From Pseudoclavibacter sp. 13-3 (GTDB lineage Bacteria > Actinomycetota > Actinomycetes > Actinomycetales > Microbacteriaceae), in NCBI RefSeq assembly GCF_021168475.1, contig NZ_JAJOZT010000001.1:496001-560000 (forward strand): a stretch of 64,000 bases of DNA. Direction: 5' to 3'. Positions 9,378-20,967 of the stretch are shown here, in pieces. Position numbers and translations under genes: made by a program. Positions within the stretch are counted from its first letter, which is position 1; each line of letters begins with the position of its first letter. The notes beneath the pieces were generated by a model. The model ran no database searches and had not been told where the DNA came from. It saw nothing but the letters and a program-made list of their open reading frames with translations.

Positions 9378-10105
9378 TTGTCGTTCACCGCCTTCTTCTT
9401 GGCCGTCGTGCTCTTGGACCGCCCAGACCGCTTGTTGGCCGCCGACTTGTCGCTGAGCCCGATCTGCTCGGCGTAATCAGAGAGCTCCGTGCGCAGCAGC
9501 TTGCGTCCGCGATGCAACCGCGACATCACAGTGCCGATCGGGGTCTTCATCACGTCTGCGATCTCTTGGTATGAGAACCCTTCGACGTCGGCCAGCAGCA
9601 CGGCCAGCCGAAAGTCTTCAGGCAGATTCTGCAGCGCCTCTTTCACCTGCGACTCGGGCATGCGATCGAGAGCCTCGATCTCTGCCGATCGCGAAGACGT
9701 CGCGGTCGCCGACTCGGCACCGCCCATCTGCCACTCTTCGAGAGCGTCGATGCTCTCAGTGCCCTTGGTGCGCTGCTTCTTGCGATAGGTGTTGATGTAG
9801 CTGTTGGTCAGAATGCGGTAGAGCCACGCTTTGAGATTGGTGCCCTGCCGAAACGATCCGAACGCCTGAAACGCTTTGGCGTAGGTCTCCTGCACGAGGT
9901 CTTGGGCGTCTGACGGGTTGCGCGTCATGCGCATCGCCACGCCGTAGAGCTGGTCGATGAACGGCATGGCCTGCTGCTCGAACAGCTCGCGGCGCTCATC
10001 GGCTGACAGCAGTGTGACGTCGAGCGGAGCCTGCGTCGACTCCGCCTGCATCTGCTCGTGCGCCGGAGTCTCGGAGCCCTCGTGATCAGTATTCGGGGAT
10101 GTCAT
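9374..10105 (-). CDS. sigR: ECF sigma factor SigR/SigH (thiol stress)
   Basis: A 243-residue ECF sigma factor. Region 2 ([20 protein letters not shown], then [12 protein letters not shown] and [17 protein letters not shown]) and region 4 ([23 protein letters not shown], then [14 protein letters not shown]) are clear. It has the length and Lys/Ser-rich tail usual for SigR. I chose the ATG at 10105 because a -10-like TAGACT lies 8 nt upstream; an open frame continues to 10150 but has no family similarity. Its neighbour rsrA encodes the cognate anti-sigma factor. It is divergent from aroA, an arrangement also found in mycobacteria. The regulon is expected to include thioredoxin, mycothiol and protease genes (established for homologues). 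Confidence 0.93.
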   Translation of the reverse strand: MTSPNTDHEGSETPAHEQMQAESTQAPLDVTLLSADERRELFEQQAMPFIDQLYGVAMRMTRNPSDAQDLVQETYAKAFQAFGSFRQGTNLKAWLYRILTNSYINTYRKKQRTKGTESIDALEEWQMGGAESATATSSRSAEIEALDRMPESQVKEALQNLPEDFRLAVLLADVEGFSYQEIADVMKTPIGTVMSRLHRGRKLLRTELSDYAEQIGLSDKSAANKRSGRSKSTTAKKKAVNDK

Positions 10106-10113
10106 CTCGACCG

Positions 10114-10119
10114 AGTCTA
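10114..10119 (-). promoter_or_regulatory. -10-like box of sigR (leaderless geometry)
   Basis: TAGACT on the minus strand, 8 nt before the sigR ATG with no ribosome binding site between. A TTGACA lies further upstream, but at about 25 nt it is too far for a normal spacer. A canonical SigR autoregulatory promoter was not recognised. Confidence 0.35.
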
Positions 10120-10193
10120 CCGGCCTGCGTGCGAGACATGTCGCTGTCAACGGATGTATCCTTTCGCCTCGCCTGCGCAGTCACTGCTGCCGA

Positions 10194-10199
10194 TACACT
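10194..10199 (+). promoter_or_regulatory. -10-like box of aroA (leaderless geometry)
   Basis: TACACT followed by 8 nt and then ATG at 10208. This is the same layout as seen at seven other genes in the window. Confidence 0.4.
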
Positions 10200-10207
10200 T
10201 AACAACG

Positions 10208-11656
10208 ATGCAGATACGTGGCTATTCCAGAGACGGCGAGCGCGCCGCGACCGATGTCCCTCCCGCACGACCATGGGTGGCTCCCACGCCGACTGGTCCG
10301 GTGACCGGGACGGTGCGCATTCCGGGGTCGAAGTCGCTGACGAATCGCGAGCTGGTGCTGGCCGTCCTGGCCGACGCGCCCTCGGTGCTGCGAGCACCGC
10401 TGCACTCACGCGACAGCGCCCTGATGATCGAGGCCCTGCGACAGCTGGGCGCCCGTATCGAACCGCTGGCGGATGCACCGCGCGACCCCGCCTCCCCCGC
10501 TGCGTCCGTCTTTCTCACGGGCTCGCCGACCACGGCATCCGCCGCGACTTCAGCGGATCACTGCGGTGACCTGCGCGTCACCCCGATCGCCGACGTGCAC
10601 GGCAGCGTCTCGATCGACTGCGGCCTGGCCGGCACAGTCATGCGCTTCGTGCCGCCGATCGCGGCGATGGCGATGGGACCGGTCGGCTTCGACGGCGATT
10701 CGCACGCTCGACAGCGACCCATGCGGGCGATCATCGAGGCGCTGCGACAGCTCGGCGTCGACGTGGCCGATGACGGCCGCGGCGGCATGCCTTTCACGGT
10801 GCACGGCACCGGATCGGTGACCGGCGCCCACATTCGCATCGACGCCTCAGCCTCGAGCCAGTTCGTCTCGGCGCTGCTGCTTGCGGCTCCCCGATATCAG
10901 GGCGTCACCGTGATCGAGCACGTCGGTGGCCACGTGCCCAGCCTGCCGCACATCGAGATGACGATCGCCACCCTCGCCGAGCACGGCGTCACGGTCGAGC
11001 AGCTGGGTCCCACCTGTTGGCGGGTGGCCGAGCAGCCGATCGCCGGAGCCGACGTGCGGCTCGAGCCAGATCTGTCGAATGCGGCTCCGTTTCTGGCGGC
11101 CGCGCTGGTGACCGGCGGCCGGGTCTCGGTCGGCGGCTGGCCGTCCGACACGACGCAGGTCGGGGCGCTGCTGCCCGAGCTCTTCGCCGCGTTCGGCGGG
11201 CACACCGAGCTCGCAGAGGGCGTGCTGACGCTCAGCGGCGGCGGCGAGCTGCACGGCGCCGATCTCGATCTCTCAGCGGCCGGTGAGCTGGCTCCGACCA
11301 TCGCGGCAGTCGCGGCGCTGGCCAGCAGCCCGACCCGTCTGCGCGGCATCGCTCATCTGCGCGGGCACGAGACCGATCGGCTCGCCGCGCTCGAGGCCGA
11401 CATCAACGGGCTGGGCGGCCGGGTCAGTCAGACCGACGACGGGCTGATCATCGAACCCGCCGAGCTGCACGGCGGGTCGTGGCAGGCCTACGCCGATCAT
11501 CGCATGGCCACGGCGGGCGCCGTGATCGGCCTGCTGGTGGCCGACGTCGAGATCGACGACATCAACTCGACCGGCAAGACGCTGCCCGACTTCGCGGGCA
11601 TGTGGTCGGCACTGGTCGAGCCGCCGAAGATCGACCTGCTGAGTCTGGGCGTCTGA
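10208..11656 (+). CDS. aroA: 3-phosphoshikimate 1-carboxyvinyltransferase (EPSP synthase)
   Basis: A 482-residue EPSP synthase, step six of the shikimate pathway: it joins phosphoenolpyruvate to shikimate 3-phosphate. Landmarks are PGSKSLTNRELVLA (substrate Lys and Arg), GLAGTVMRFVPP, SASSQFVSALLLAAP, HETDRLAALE and the C-terminal DHRMATAGAVIGL. It is longer than the usual 425-450 residues, with about 25 extra residues at the N-terminus and an Ala/Thr/Ser-rich insert near residues 85-115 (PASPAASVFLTGSPTTASAA). The ATG at 10208 is preferred over an upstream frame extension because of the -10 box 8 nt before it and because family similarity begins only afterwards. rsgA starts 1 nt after the aroA stop, so they are co-transcribed. 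Confidence 0.93.
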   Translation: MQIRGYSRDGERAATDVPPARPWVAPTPTGPVTGTVRIPGSKSLTNRELVLAVLADAPSVLRAPLHSRDSALMIEALRQLGARIEPLADAPRDPASPAASVFLTGSPTTASAATSADHCGDLRVTPIADVHGSVSIDCGLAGTVMRFVPPIAAMAMGPVGFDGDSHARQRPMRAIIEALRQLGVDVADDGRGGMPFTVHGTGSVTGAHIRIDASASSQFVSALLLAAPRYQGVTVIEHVGGHVPSLPHIEMTIATLAEHGVTVEQLGPTCWRVAEQPIAGADVRLEPDLSNAAPFLAAALVTGGRVSVGGWPSDTTQVGALLPELFAAFGGHTELAEGVLTLSGGGELHGADLDLSAAGELAPTIAAVAALASSPTRLRGIAHLRGHETDRLAALEADINGLGGRVSQTDDGLIIEPAELHGGSWQAYADHRMATAGAVIGLLVADVEIDDINSTGKTLPDFAGMWSALVEPPKIDLLSLGV

Positions 11657-11657
11657 G

Positions 11658-12806
11658 ATGGCCTGGTCAGATCAGAGCGACGTCGACGAGCGCGGGCTGT
11701 GGGACGACTACGACGAGTCCGACGTGCGGGTGCGGCCGAGTCCCAAGGCCAACCGGCCGCGCAGCAAGCGCCGGCCCGCCCACCACGACGCCCAGCAGGC
11801 CTTCGTGATCGCGGTCGATCGCGGGCGCTACCAGCTCGAGGTGGCATCCACCGGGCAGGCCGTCACCGCGGCCCGAGCACGCGAGCTGCGCCGCAAGCAG
11901 ATCGTGGTCGGCGATCGCGTGGCTGTGGTCGGCGACCTCAGCGGAGACGACGGCACGCTGGGCCGCATCGTGCGGGTCGAGCCGCGCACGACCGTGCTGC
12001 GGCGCAGCGCCGACGACATCGACTCGGTCGAACGCGTGGTCGTGGCCAACGCCGACCGACTGATCATCGTGGTGGCGGCCGCGCAGCCAGATCCGAGCCT
12101 CGGGTTCATCGACCGCTGCATCGTCGCCGCGCTCGACGCCGGAATCATTCCCATCGTGGCCGTGACGAAGACCGACCTGGCGAGCGCCGCACCAGTGCAC
12201 GAGCACCTCGCGGGTCTGGACATCGAGGTGCTGGAGAGTCGCGCCGACCGCTTCGCGAGCGATGCCGTGCTCGACGTCGCGCTCGGCCACATCGCGGTGC
12301 TGATCGGGCACTCGGGCGTGGGCAAGTCGACGCTGCTGAACGCGGTGGTGCCCGCGGCCGATCGCGCGACCGGGCACGTCAACGCTGTCACTGGACGCGG
12401 TCGGCACACGTCGTCATCCGCGTTGGCCTGCCGCGTCGAGGCGATCTCGGCGGATGCTGCGGTCGCCGACTCCGGTGACGCTGCCGGATCAAGCGGCTCG
12501 GGTCGCGAGGGCGGCTCGGCAGGGGCGAACGCATCCCACGATGACAATCACGTCGCGGTCGATGCGCAGCACGGCTGGCTCATCGACACACCGGGAGTGC
12601 GGTCGTTCGGTCTCGGCCATGTGCAGGCCGATCGAGTGTTTCAGGCGTTTCCCGACCTCGAGTCGCTGGTGCCGATCGTCACGCAGACGCCCATCGGGCA
12701 GCTCGACGCCGACGAGCTCGCAGCCGGGCTGCCGGCCGAACTGCATCAGCGCGTGCACTCTCTGGTGCGGGTGCTGCGCAATCTGCACGACCGCCCGAAG
12801 TACTGA
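11658..12806 (+). CDS. rsgA: ribosome small-subunit GTPase RsgA
   Basis: A 382-residue circularly permuted GTPase that assists late 30S maturation. An OB-fold domain (about 45-115) is followed by the GTPase motifs in permuted order: G4 TKTD (about 170), G1 GHSGVGKSTLLNAV (about 216), the GRHTSS switch, and G3 DTPGVRSFG (about 310). Two oddities are visible. About 40 residues rich in Gly, Ser and Ala are inserted between the switch and G3. The C-terminal domain, which normally holds a Cys/His zinc cluster, has no cysteine. The N-terminal 40 residues are charged and probably disordered. The gene is translationally adjacent to aroA. Confidence 0.9.
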   Translation: MAWSDQSDVDERGLWDDYDESDVRVRPSPKANRPRSKRRPAHHDAQQAFVIAVDRGRYQLEVASTGQAVTAARARELRRKQIVVGDRVAVVGDLSGDDGTLGRIVRVEPRTTVLRRSADDIDSVERVVVANADRLIIVVAAAQPDPSLGFIDRCIVAALDAGIIPIVAVTKTDLASAAPVHEHLAGLDIEVLESRADRFASDAVLDVALGHIAVLIGHSGVGKSTLLNAVVPAADRATGHVNAVTGRGRHTSSSALACRVEAISADAAVADSGDAAGSSGSGREGGSAGANASHDDNHVAVDAQHGWLIDTPGVRSFGLGHVQADRVFQAFPDLESLVPIVTQTPIGQLDADELAAGLPAELHQRVHSLVRVLRNLHDRPKY

Positions 12807-12877
12807 TCATGCGCCGCTCGCCGGACTCTCACAGTGCCGACGGCGTGCCGGGGGCGCCGCGACCCGTCGGGCACAGG

Positions 12878-12883
12878 TACCCT
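12878..12883 (+). promoter_or_regulatory. -10-like box of hisN (leaderless geometry)
   Basis: TACCCT, then 6 nt, then ATG at 12890. A 9-bp inverted repeat with one bulge (12835-12843 with 12864-12873) lies just upstream and may end rsgA transcription. Confidence 0.4.
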
Positions 12884-12889
12884 TGAGTC

Positions 12890-13678
12890 ATGTCGTTCAC
12901 GCTCGCGCAGGATCTCTCGTTCGCTCTCACCCTGGCAGATGCCGCCGATCAGGTGACCACCTCTCGTTTTCGTGTCAGCGACCTCGACGTGCAGACCAAG
13001 GACGACGACTCAGAGGTCACCGATGCCGATCTGGCGACCGAGCAACGGCTGCGCGAGCTGGTCGCCTCAGGCCGCCCCGATGATACCGTCTACGGCGAGG
13101 AGTACGGCGGCCGGCGCCAGCCCGGCCGGCAGTGGATCATCGACCCGATCGACGGCACCGGCAACTATTTTCGCGGTGTGCCGGTCTGGGCGACGCTGAT
13201 CGCCCTGGTCGTCGACGGCGAGCCGGTGGTGGGCGTGGTGAGCGCTCCCCTGCTCGCTCGACGATGGTGGGCGGCGCAAGGCTGCGGAGCGTTCGGCGTC
13301 TTCGCGGGCGGTGAGCCCCAGCGACTGCACGTGTCGGTGGTCGATCGGCTGAGCGACGGCTTCGTGAGCATCGGCAGCCTGGATCAGTGGGATCTCGTCG
13401 ACCAGCGCGCTGAGGCGATCGCGTTGCTCGATGCGGCGCACCGGCAGCGCATGTTCGGCGATTTTCTGCCGTACATGCTGGTCGCCGACGGATCGACGGA
13501 TGTCACCGCTGAGCCCGATCTGAAGCCGTATGACATGGCCGCGCTGGTTCCGATCGTCACCGAGGCCGGGGGCCGGTTCAGCTCGACTGCCGGCAAACCG
13601 GGCATTTGGGAGGGCACGGCGCTGGCCACCAACGGTCGCGTGCACGATGAAGCACTGCAGGTGCTCAACCCGCGCTGA
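12890..13678 (+). CDS. hisN: histidinol-phosphatase, inositol monophosphatase family
   Basis: A 262-residue Mg2+-dependent phosphatase of the IMPase fold. Metal-binding motifs are EEYGG (about residues 67-71) and DPIDGTGNYFRG (about 84-95), with the C-terminal metal Asp block in DLKPYDMAALVPIVTEAGG. In actinobacteria this type supplies the histidinol-phosphate phosphatase of histidine synthesis. The same fold also includes inositol-1-phosphatases, so substrate assignment rests on the high similarity of the DPIDGT context and on genomic position (aroA-rsgA-hisN is a common actinobacterial order). It starts at an ATG 6 nt after a -10 box and has no Shine-Dalgarno, suggesting a leaderless message. 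Confidence 0.85.
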   Translation: MSFTLAQDLSFALTLADAADQVTTSRFRVSDLDVQTKDDDSEVTDADLATEQRLRELVASGRPDDTVYGEEYGGRRQPGRQWIIDPIDGTGNYFRGVPVWATLIALVVDGEPVVGVVSAPLLARRWWAAQGCGAFGVFAGGEPQRLHVSVVDRLSDGFVSIGSLDQWDLVDQRAEAIALLDAAHRQRMFGDFLPYMLVADGSTDVTAEPDLKPYDMAALVPIVTEAGGRFSSTAGKPGIWEGTALATNGRVHDEALQVLNPR

Positions 13679-13697
13679 GCAATGCCGATCTGCTCTC

Positions 13698-13730
13698 TGC
13701 ACAGATGATCGCCTCAGCGATCTGCGTGCA
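13698..13730 (+). terminator. hairpin after hisN
   Basis: A perfect 6-bp stem GATCGC/GCGATC with loop CTCA (13707-13722) is extended by TGCAC/GTGCA beyond a small internal loop. There is no T-run, so it may be a weak terminator or simply an mRNA 3' end structure. Confidence 0.35.
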
Positions 13731-13782
13731 CAGCAGTCATCATCAGGTCGCCGGCACTCGCCTGCGCGGCGATGCTGGGGGC

Positions 13783-14946
13783 ATGAAAGTCACACTCAAA
13801 CCGCAGGGTTCCGCACAGTTTCTCGCCACGCTTCCGGCGCTCACCGGCTTCATCGCCCACGAGAGCCTCGTCGCCGTGTTCTTCTCTGGCAAACGCAGCA
13901 TCGGCTCGTTTCGCCTCGATCTGCCCGCTGACGACGACCTGGTCACGACTCGGGAGTTCGCCAACTTGGTCGTCGACACGCTCTGTCGGGTGCCCGGCTG
14001 CACCGGAGCCGTTCCGGTCATCTACTGTGACCGAGCCGTCGGCGGCAATACGAGACTGCCCTATTCACTGCTCTGGTCTCTGCTCGAAGACTGTCTCGCC
14101 GACTCCGAGATCGAAGTGCTCGACGCATGCTGCGTCGCGAGCGACGGCTGGGGCAGCTATCTCGATGCCGATCTGCCCGTCGGCGGCAGAGATCTCGAAG
14201 AGATCGACCAGAACCCGATGCGCCTCGACGCGATGATGGCCGTCGATCGCGAGATCGTCGATCTCGATGCGATGTCTGAGCTGCCGTCCAGCGATGAGCG
14301 GCTCTCTGCCGAGACGTCGAAGGCACTCGCCGACCGTCTCGATGCGCTGCCCACCAGCCTTCGGCTGCATGAGGTCTTGCAGGCCCTCGATCTCGACCTC
14401 GACGATCTGGTTCGACGCATCTCACTCGGCATCCCGCCGCCGGGGCCCGATCACGTCGGCTCAGTCGACCGACTGCTCGACTTCTGCACCGTTGCCCACC
14501 TCGACATCGTGCGCGAGATCTTTCTGGTCGGACTGGCCTTCGGTCCCGAAGCTCTGAGCCTGGCAGCCCAAGAGTCGCAGCATACGCGTGTTCGGCACAC
14601 ACAGCTGGCCTCGGTGGCCTATCGGGTAGAGAACACGCTGACCGAGCTGGTGCTTCGCGGCATTCCTGCGGCGCCGCCAGACCGTGAGCGAATGCGGTCT
14701 GCGGTGCAGGTGCTGCAGCGCTGCTGCGCAGCGGCTGATCCCACGGTGCGTGCAGATCTCACTGCGATGATCGCATGGCTGTGGTGGGCGATCGGCATCA
14801 GCAGCGTCGCCGAGCGGCTGCTCGCGCAGGTGCTCGAGCATGACCCTGATCATGGGCTGGCCGGCGTCTTCGCCGATCTCTGCCTCGGCTACGCCGCACC
14901 AGCGTGGTTCGTCGAGCCGAATCCTGATGCGGAGTCCATCGCCTGA
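13783..14946 (+). CDS. DUF4192 family protein
   Basis: A 387-residue actinobacterial protein of the DUF4192 family, whose function is unknown. It begins MKVTLKPQGSAQFLATLPALTGF, the usual family N-terminus, and contains the common HESLVAVFFSGKRSIGSFRLDLP block. The second half is predicted mostly helical, ending with a helix-rich stretch that mentions repeated Ala/Leu heptads (AWLWWAIGISSVAERLLAQVLEHDP), as in other members. The start is the ATG at 13783, preceded by CTGGGGG as ribosome binding site. No signal peptide or membrane helix is evident. Context (after hisN, convergent with nnrD) gives no functional clue. Confidence 0.85.
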   Translation: MKVTLKPQGSAQFLATLPALTGFIAHESLVAVFFSGKRSIGSFRLDLPADDDLVTTREFANLVVDTLCRVPGCTGAVPVIYCDRAVGGNTRLPYSLLWSLLEDCLADSEIEVLDACCVASDGWGSYLDADLPVGGRDLEEIDQNPMRLDAMMAVDREIVDLDAMSELPSSDERLSAETSKALADRLDALPTSLRLHEVLQALDLDLDDLVRRISLGIPPPGPDHVGSVDRLLDFCTVAHLDIVREIFLVGLAFGPEALSLAAQESQHTRVRHTQLASVAYRVENTLTELVLRGIPAAPPDRERMRSAVQVLQRCCAAADPTVRADLTAMIAWLWWAIGISSVAERLLAQVLEHDPDHGLAGVFADLCLGYAAPAWFVEPNPDAESIA

Positions 14947-14998
14947 CGCCGTCGTGCAGCCTCGCCCCGGACGAGCCTCTGCCCCACTTCGTCTGACC

Positions 14999-15031
14999 TG
15001 CTCGTGCTGACGTGCTCGTGCTGACGTGCTC
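14999..15031 (+). repeat. 14-bp tandem repeat, 2.4 copies
   Basis: TGCTCGTGCTGACG occurs twice in direct succession (14999-15012, 15013-15026), followed by TGCTC. It lies in the 136-bp gap between the convergent DUF4192 gene and nnrD. No role is apparent. Confidence 0.8.
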
Positions 15032-15082
15032 TGATCACGGTTCGCTCAACATCACACCACCAGCTCCGCCCGGGGAGGCCGA

Positions 15083-16012
15083 TCAGTGCGAGGCCACCGG
15101 GTTCGGGGCGATCGACCGCACTGCTTCGGGCAGTGCCTCGGCAAGCTCCAGTGCGGTGAACGGCCCTCGTGCCAGCTGACCGCTTCGTCCGTGCAGCCAG
15201 GCTCCTGAGGCCGCGACTGCGATGAGGTCCTGCGACGACGGCGCATCGGCGTGGGCCGCGAGCAGTGCACCGATCACGCCGGTCAGCACGTCGCCGGTGC
15301 CGGCGGTCGCATGCCATGGCGTTCCCGCCGTCACGCAGACCGCGTGCGCGCCGTCAGAGACCACCGTCTGGGCGCCCTTCAGCAGAACGACCGAGTCTGT
15401 TCGCTCGGCCAGGATGGCAGCGGCTTCGGCATGGCGCGCCACAGAGTCTTCGTCGTGCCGAGCCGGGTCATCGAGCGTATCGACCGCGGCGTCAATGCCG
15501 AGCCGTCTCGCCAGACGGCGAAACTCCCCCAGGTGCGGGGTGAGAATCCACTGGTGCCCATGTTCGAGGGCCGCTTCGTCGATGGCTGCGAGCGCTCCCG
15601 CATCGACCACGGTCGGCACACCGCTGGTCAGCAGATCGTGCACCCGCTGAAAGAGCTCCGGGTCACCTGCTTGAGCGCTCACCTCGGGCAGACCGCTGCC
15701 GACCGCGAATGCATCGGTACGCCCCTCGGTGGTCACCGCCTCGGGAGCGAAGTCGAGCACCCGGTCGCGCACGCTTTCGTCACCCAGCCAGCGCAGCATC
15801 CCCAAGCCGGTGTGCAGTGCGCCGACGGAGCTCAGCACGGCAGCACCCGGGAACTGCGGCGACCCGGTGACCAGCCCGAGCACGCCACGAGAGTACTTGT
15901 GATCATTCGCCTGCGGCCAGCGATAGGTCACGGCCGCATCGACTGCTGTCCACAGGCGCGGTCTGGCAGATGCGAGTGCAGAGCAGTCGGTCTGCACAGA
16001 GTTGTCGCTCAT
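15083..16012 (-). CDS. nnrD: ADP-dependent NAD(P)H-hydrate dehydratase
   Basis: A 309-residue ribokinase-fold enzyme that repairs hydrated NADH/NADPH (NADHX, NADPHX) at the cost of ADP. Key blocks are KYSRGVLGLVTGSPQFPGAA near residue 40, ILTPHLGEFRRL, VVLLKGAQTVV and the nucleotide-binding AGTGDVLTGVIGALLA near 250. The YjeF_N epimerase (NnrE) domain often fused at the N-terminus is absent, so the epimerase must be encoded elsewhere or missing. The ATG overlaps the stop of the M18 peptidase gene (ATGA), placing it last in a mnmA-ligA-M18-nnrD run. The frame is open to 16414, but that part only shadows the peptidase gene. Confidence 0.9.
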   Translation of the reverse strand: MSDNSVQTDCSALASARPRLWTAVDAAVTYRWPQANDHKYSRGVLGLVTGSPQFPGAAVLSSVGALHTGLGMLRWLGDESVRDRVLDFAPEAVTTEGRTDAFAVGSGLPEVSAQAGDPELFQRVHDLLTSGVPTVVDAGALAAIDEAALEHGHQWILTPHLGEFRRLARRLGIDAAVDTLDDPARHDEDSVARHAEAAAILAERTDSVVLLKGAQTVVSDGAHAVCVTAGTPWHATAGTGDVLTGVIGALLAAHADAPSSQDLIAVAASGAWLHGRSGQLARGPFTALELAEALPEAVRSIAPNPVASH

Positions 16013-17343
16013 GCGGCGCGCTCCTCGGCCGCCAGCAAGTAGGTCGCGATCAGCTGCGACAGCGCCCGAAGGTCGCCGAGATGCACCTGCTCGCGAACGG
16101 AGTGCATCGAGAGCAGCCCCACGCCGACGTCGACCGTGCGCAGGCCCAGACGTGTCGCCGTGATCGGCCCGATCGTGCTGCCGCATGGCACATCGTTGTT
16201 CGAGACGAAGGACTGCACCGGGACTCCGGCGGCCTCGGCCAGGCCGTGCCACAGCGCCTCGCCGGCACCGTCGGTGGCGTACCGCTGCTGGGCGTTGACT
16301 TTCAGCAGTGGGCCGTTGCCCGGCGTCGGCAGGTGCTCGGGGTCGTGCTTGCCCGCATGGTTCGGGTGCACCAGATGCCCGGCATCGCTCGACAGCACCC
16401 AGGACTCGGCCCAAGACTGCAGTCGCTGCCCCGTGGTCGCGCCGCGGCCTTCCGCGATGCGCAGCAGCACCTCTTCGAGAAACGGCCCTGCGGCACCTGA
16501 GCGCGTGGCCGACCCGACCTCTTCGTGGTCGAAGGCGGCGAACACGCTGACGTGCTCGCCGGTCGCGACCAGTCGCTCGCCCCGGCTGCCTCCGGCCACA
16601 GCCGCGAGCGCCGCCAGCGCCGCGTAGACCGACGTGAGATTATCGAGTCGACCTGCGGCGAGAAACTCTTCGTGCATGCCGAGCAGCGCGGCAGGCTGCG
16701 TGTCGGTCAGGAACAGATCGGCACCTGTGATGTCTGCGGGTTCCAAGCCCGCACGAGCCGCGACGTACCCGATCAGACTGCCTCCGCCGGCATCGACGCC
16801 TTCGACGGCCCCGATCACCGGTGCCGTCTCCTGCTGGCGCCCGATCGTGTGCTGGCTGTTCGCACCCCGGTCGAGGTGAATCGCCAGATTCGGAATGCGT
16901 GCGATCGCCCCGGTGCGCACCAGATGGGCACGGCCCGCTCGGTCGAACACGCGCCCGGCGACCGCCAGATCCCGGTCGAACCAGGTGCTGAGCAGCGGCC
17001 CGCCGTAGATCTCGACACCGACCTGCTGCCACCCGTGGGTCACGAAGTCTGGCGTCGGCTTCAGCCGAAATCCCGGAGAGTCGGTATGCGCTCCGATGAC
17101 CCGCAGCGGCGTCGTCGCAGCGGCGCCTTCGGGTGCCACCCACGCGATCACCGCGCCGTCGCGCACCACCACGTAGCGGCCCGCGGCGCTCGGCCACTCG
17201 TCGCGCTCGTCGAGGCGGGTAAAGCCTGCGGCCGTCAGCCGGGCAGCGACCGCCTCAGCCGCGTGGTACGAGGTCGGGCTGTGCGCCAGAAAGGTGCGAA
17301 ACCCGTCGGCGAATGCGGTGCGTGCGGAATCCTGATCGCTCAT
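16009..17343 (-). CDS. M18 family aminopeptidase
   Basis: A 444-residue dinuclear-zinc aminopeptidase (aspartyl/leucyl aminopeptidase family). Metal and catalytic motifs are visible: GAHTDSPGFRLKP (first His and Asp, near residue 80), DHEEVGS (Glu pair, near 285) and the C-terminal HSVREQ block. It has the normal family length. It removes N-terminal residues from peptides in the cytoplasm; no signal peptide is present. I chose the ATG at 17343, one nt after the ligA stop, with a GAGAAGGG ribosome binding site inside the end of ligA. It is co-transcribed with ligA and, by ATGA overlap, with nnrD. Confidence 0.9.
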   Translation of the reverse strand: MSDQDSARTAFADGFRTFLAHSPTSYHAAEAVAARLTAAGFTRLDERDEWPSAAGRYVVVRDGAVIAWVAPEGAAATTPLRVIGAHTDSPGFRLKPTPDFVTHGWQQVGVEIYGGPLLSTWFDRDLAVAGRVFDRAGRAHLVRTGAIARIPNLAIHLDRGANSQHTIGRQQETAPVIGAVEGVDAGGGSLIGYVAARAGLEPADITGADLFLTDTQPAALLGMHEEFLAAGRLDNLTSVYAALAALAAVAGGSRGERLVATGEHVSVFAAFDHEEVGSATRSGAAGPFLEEVLLRIAEGRGATTGQRLQSWAESWVLSSDAGHLVHPNHAGKHDPEHLPTPGNGPLLKVNAQQRYATDGAGEALWHGLAEAAGVPVQSFVSNNDVPCGSTIGPITATRLGLRTVDVGVGLLSMHSVREQVHLGDLRALSQLIATYLLAAEERAA

Positions 17344-17344
17344 G

Positions 17345-20811
<3,467 letters not shown>

Positions 20812-20967
20812 GTTCGCTCCTTCGTCATCTCGGATTCGCCTGCTCGCACGGGTCTCGCGCGATCGGCACCGTCCTGTGCCGTCAGCAGGTCTCTGACGTC
20901 GTTCCAGTGTAGTCGCGAGCTCCGACAGCGCATCCACCGAGGTGGCCTCTGGCAGATGGTCCCGCCG

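Noticed and set aside
10058-10207. 50-codon upstream extension of aroA
   Set aside because: It runs through the sigR start and promoter region and shows no EPSP synthase similarity; the ATG at 10208 fits the -10 box.
14999-15031. Tandem repeat as a CRISPR array
   Set aside because: The copies are contiguous with no spacers and no cas genes are present.
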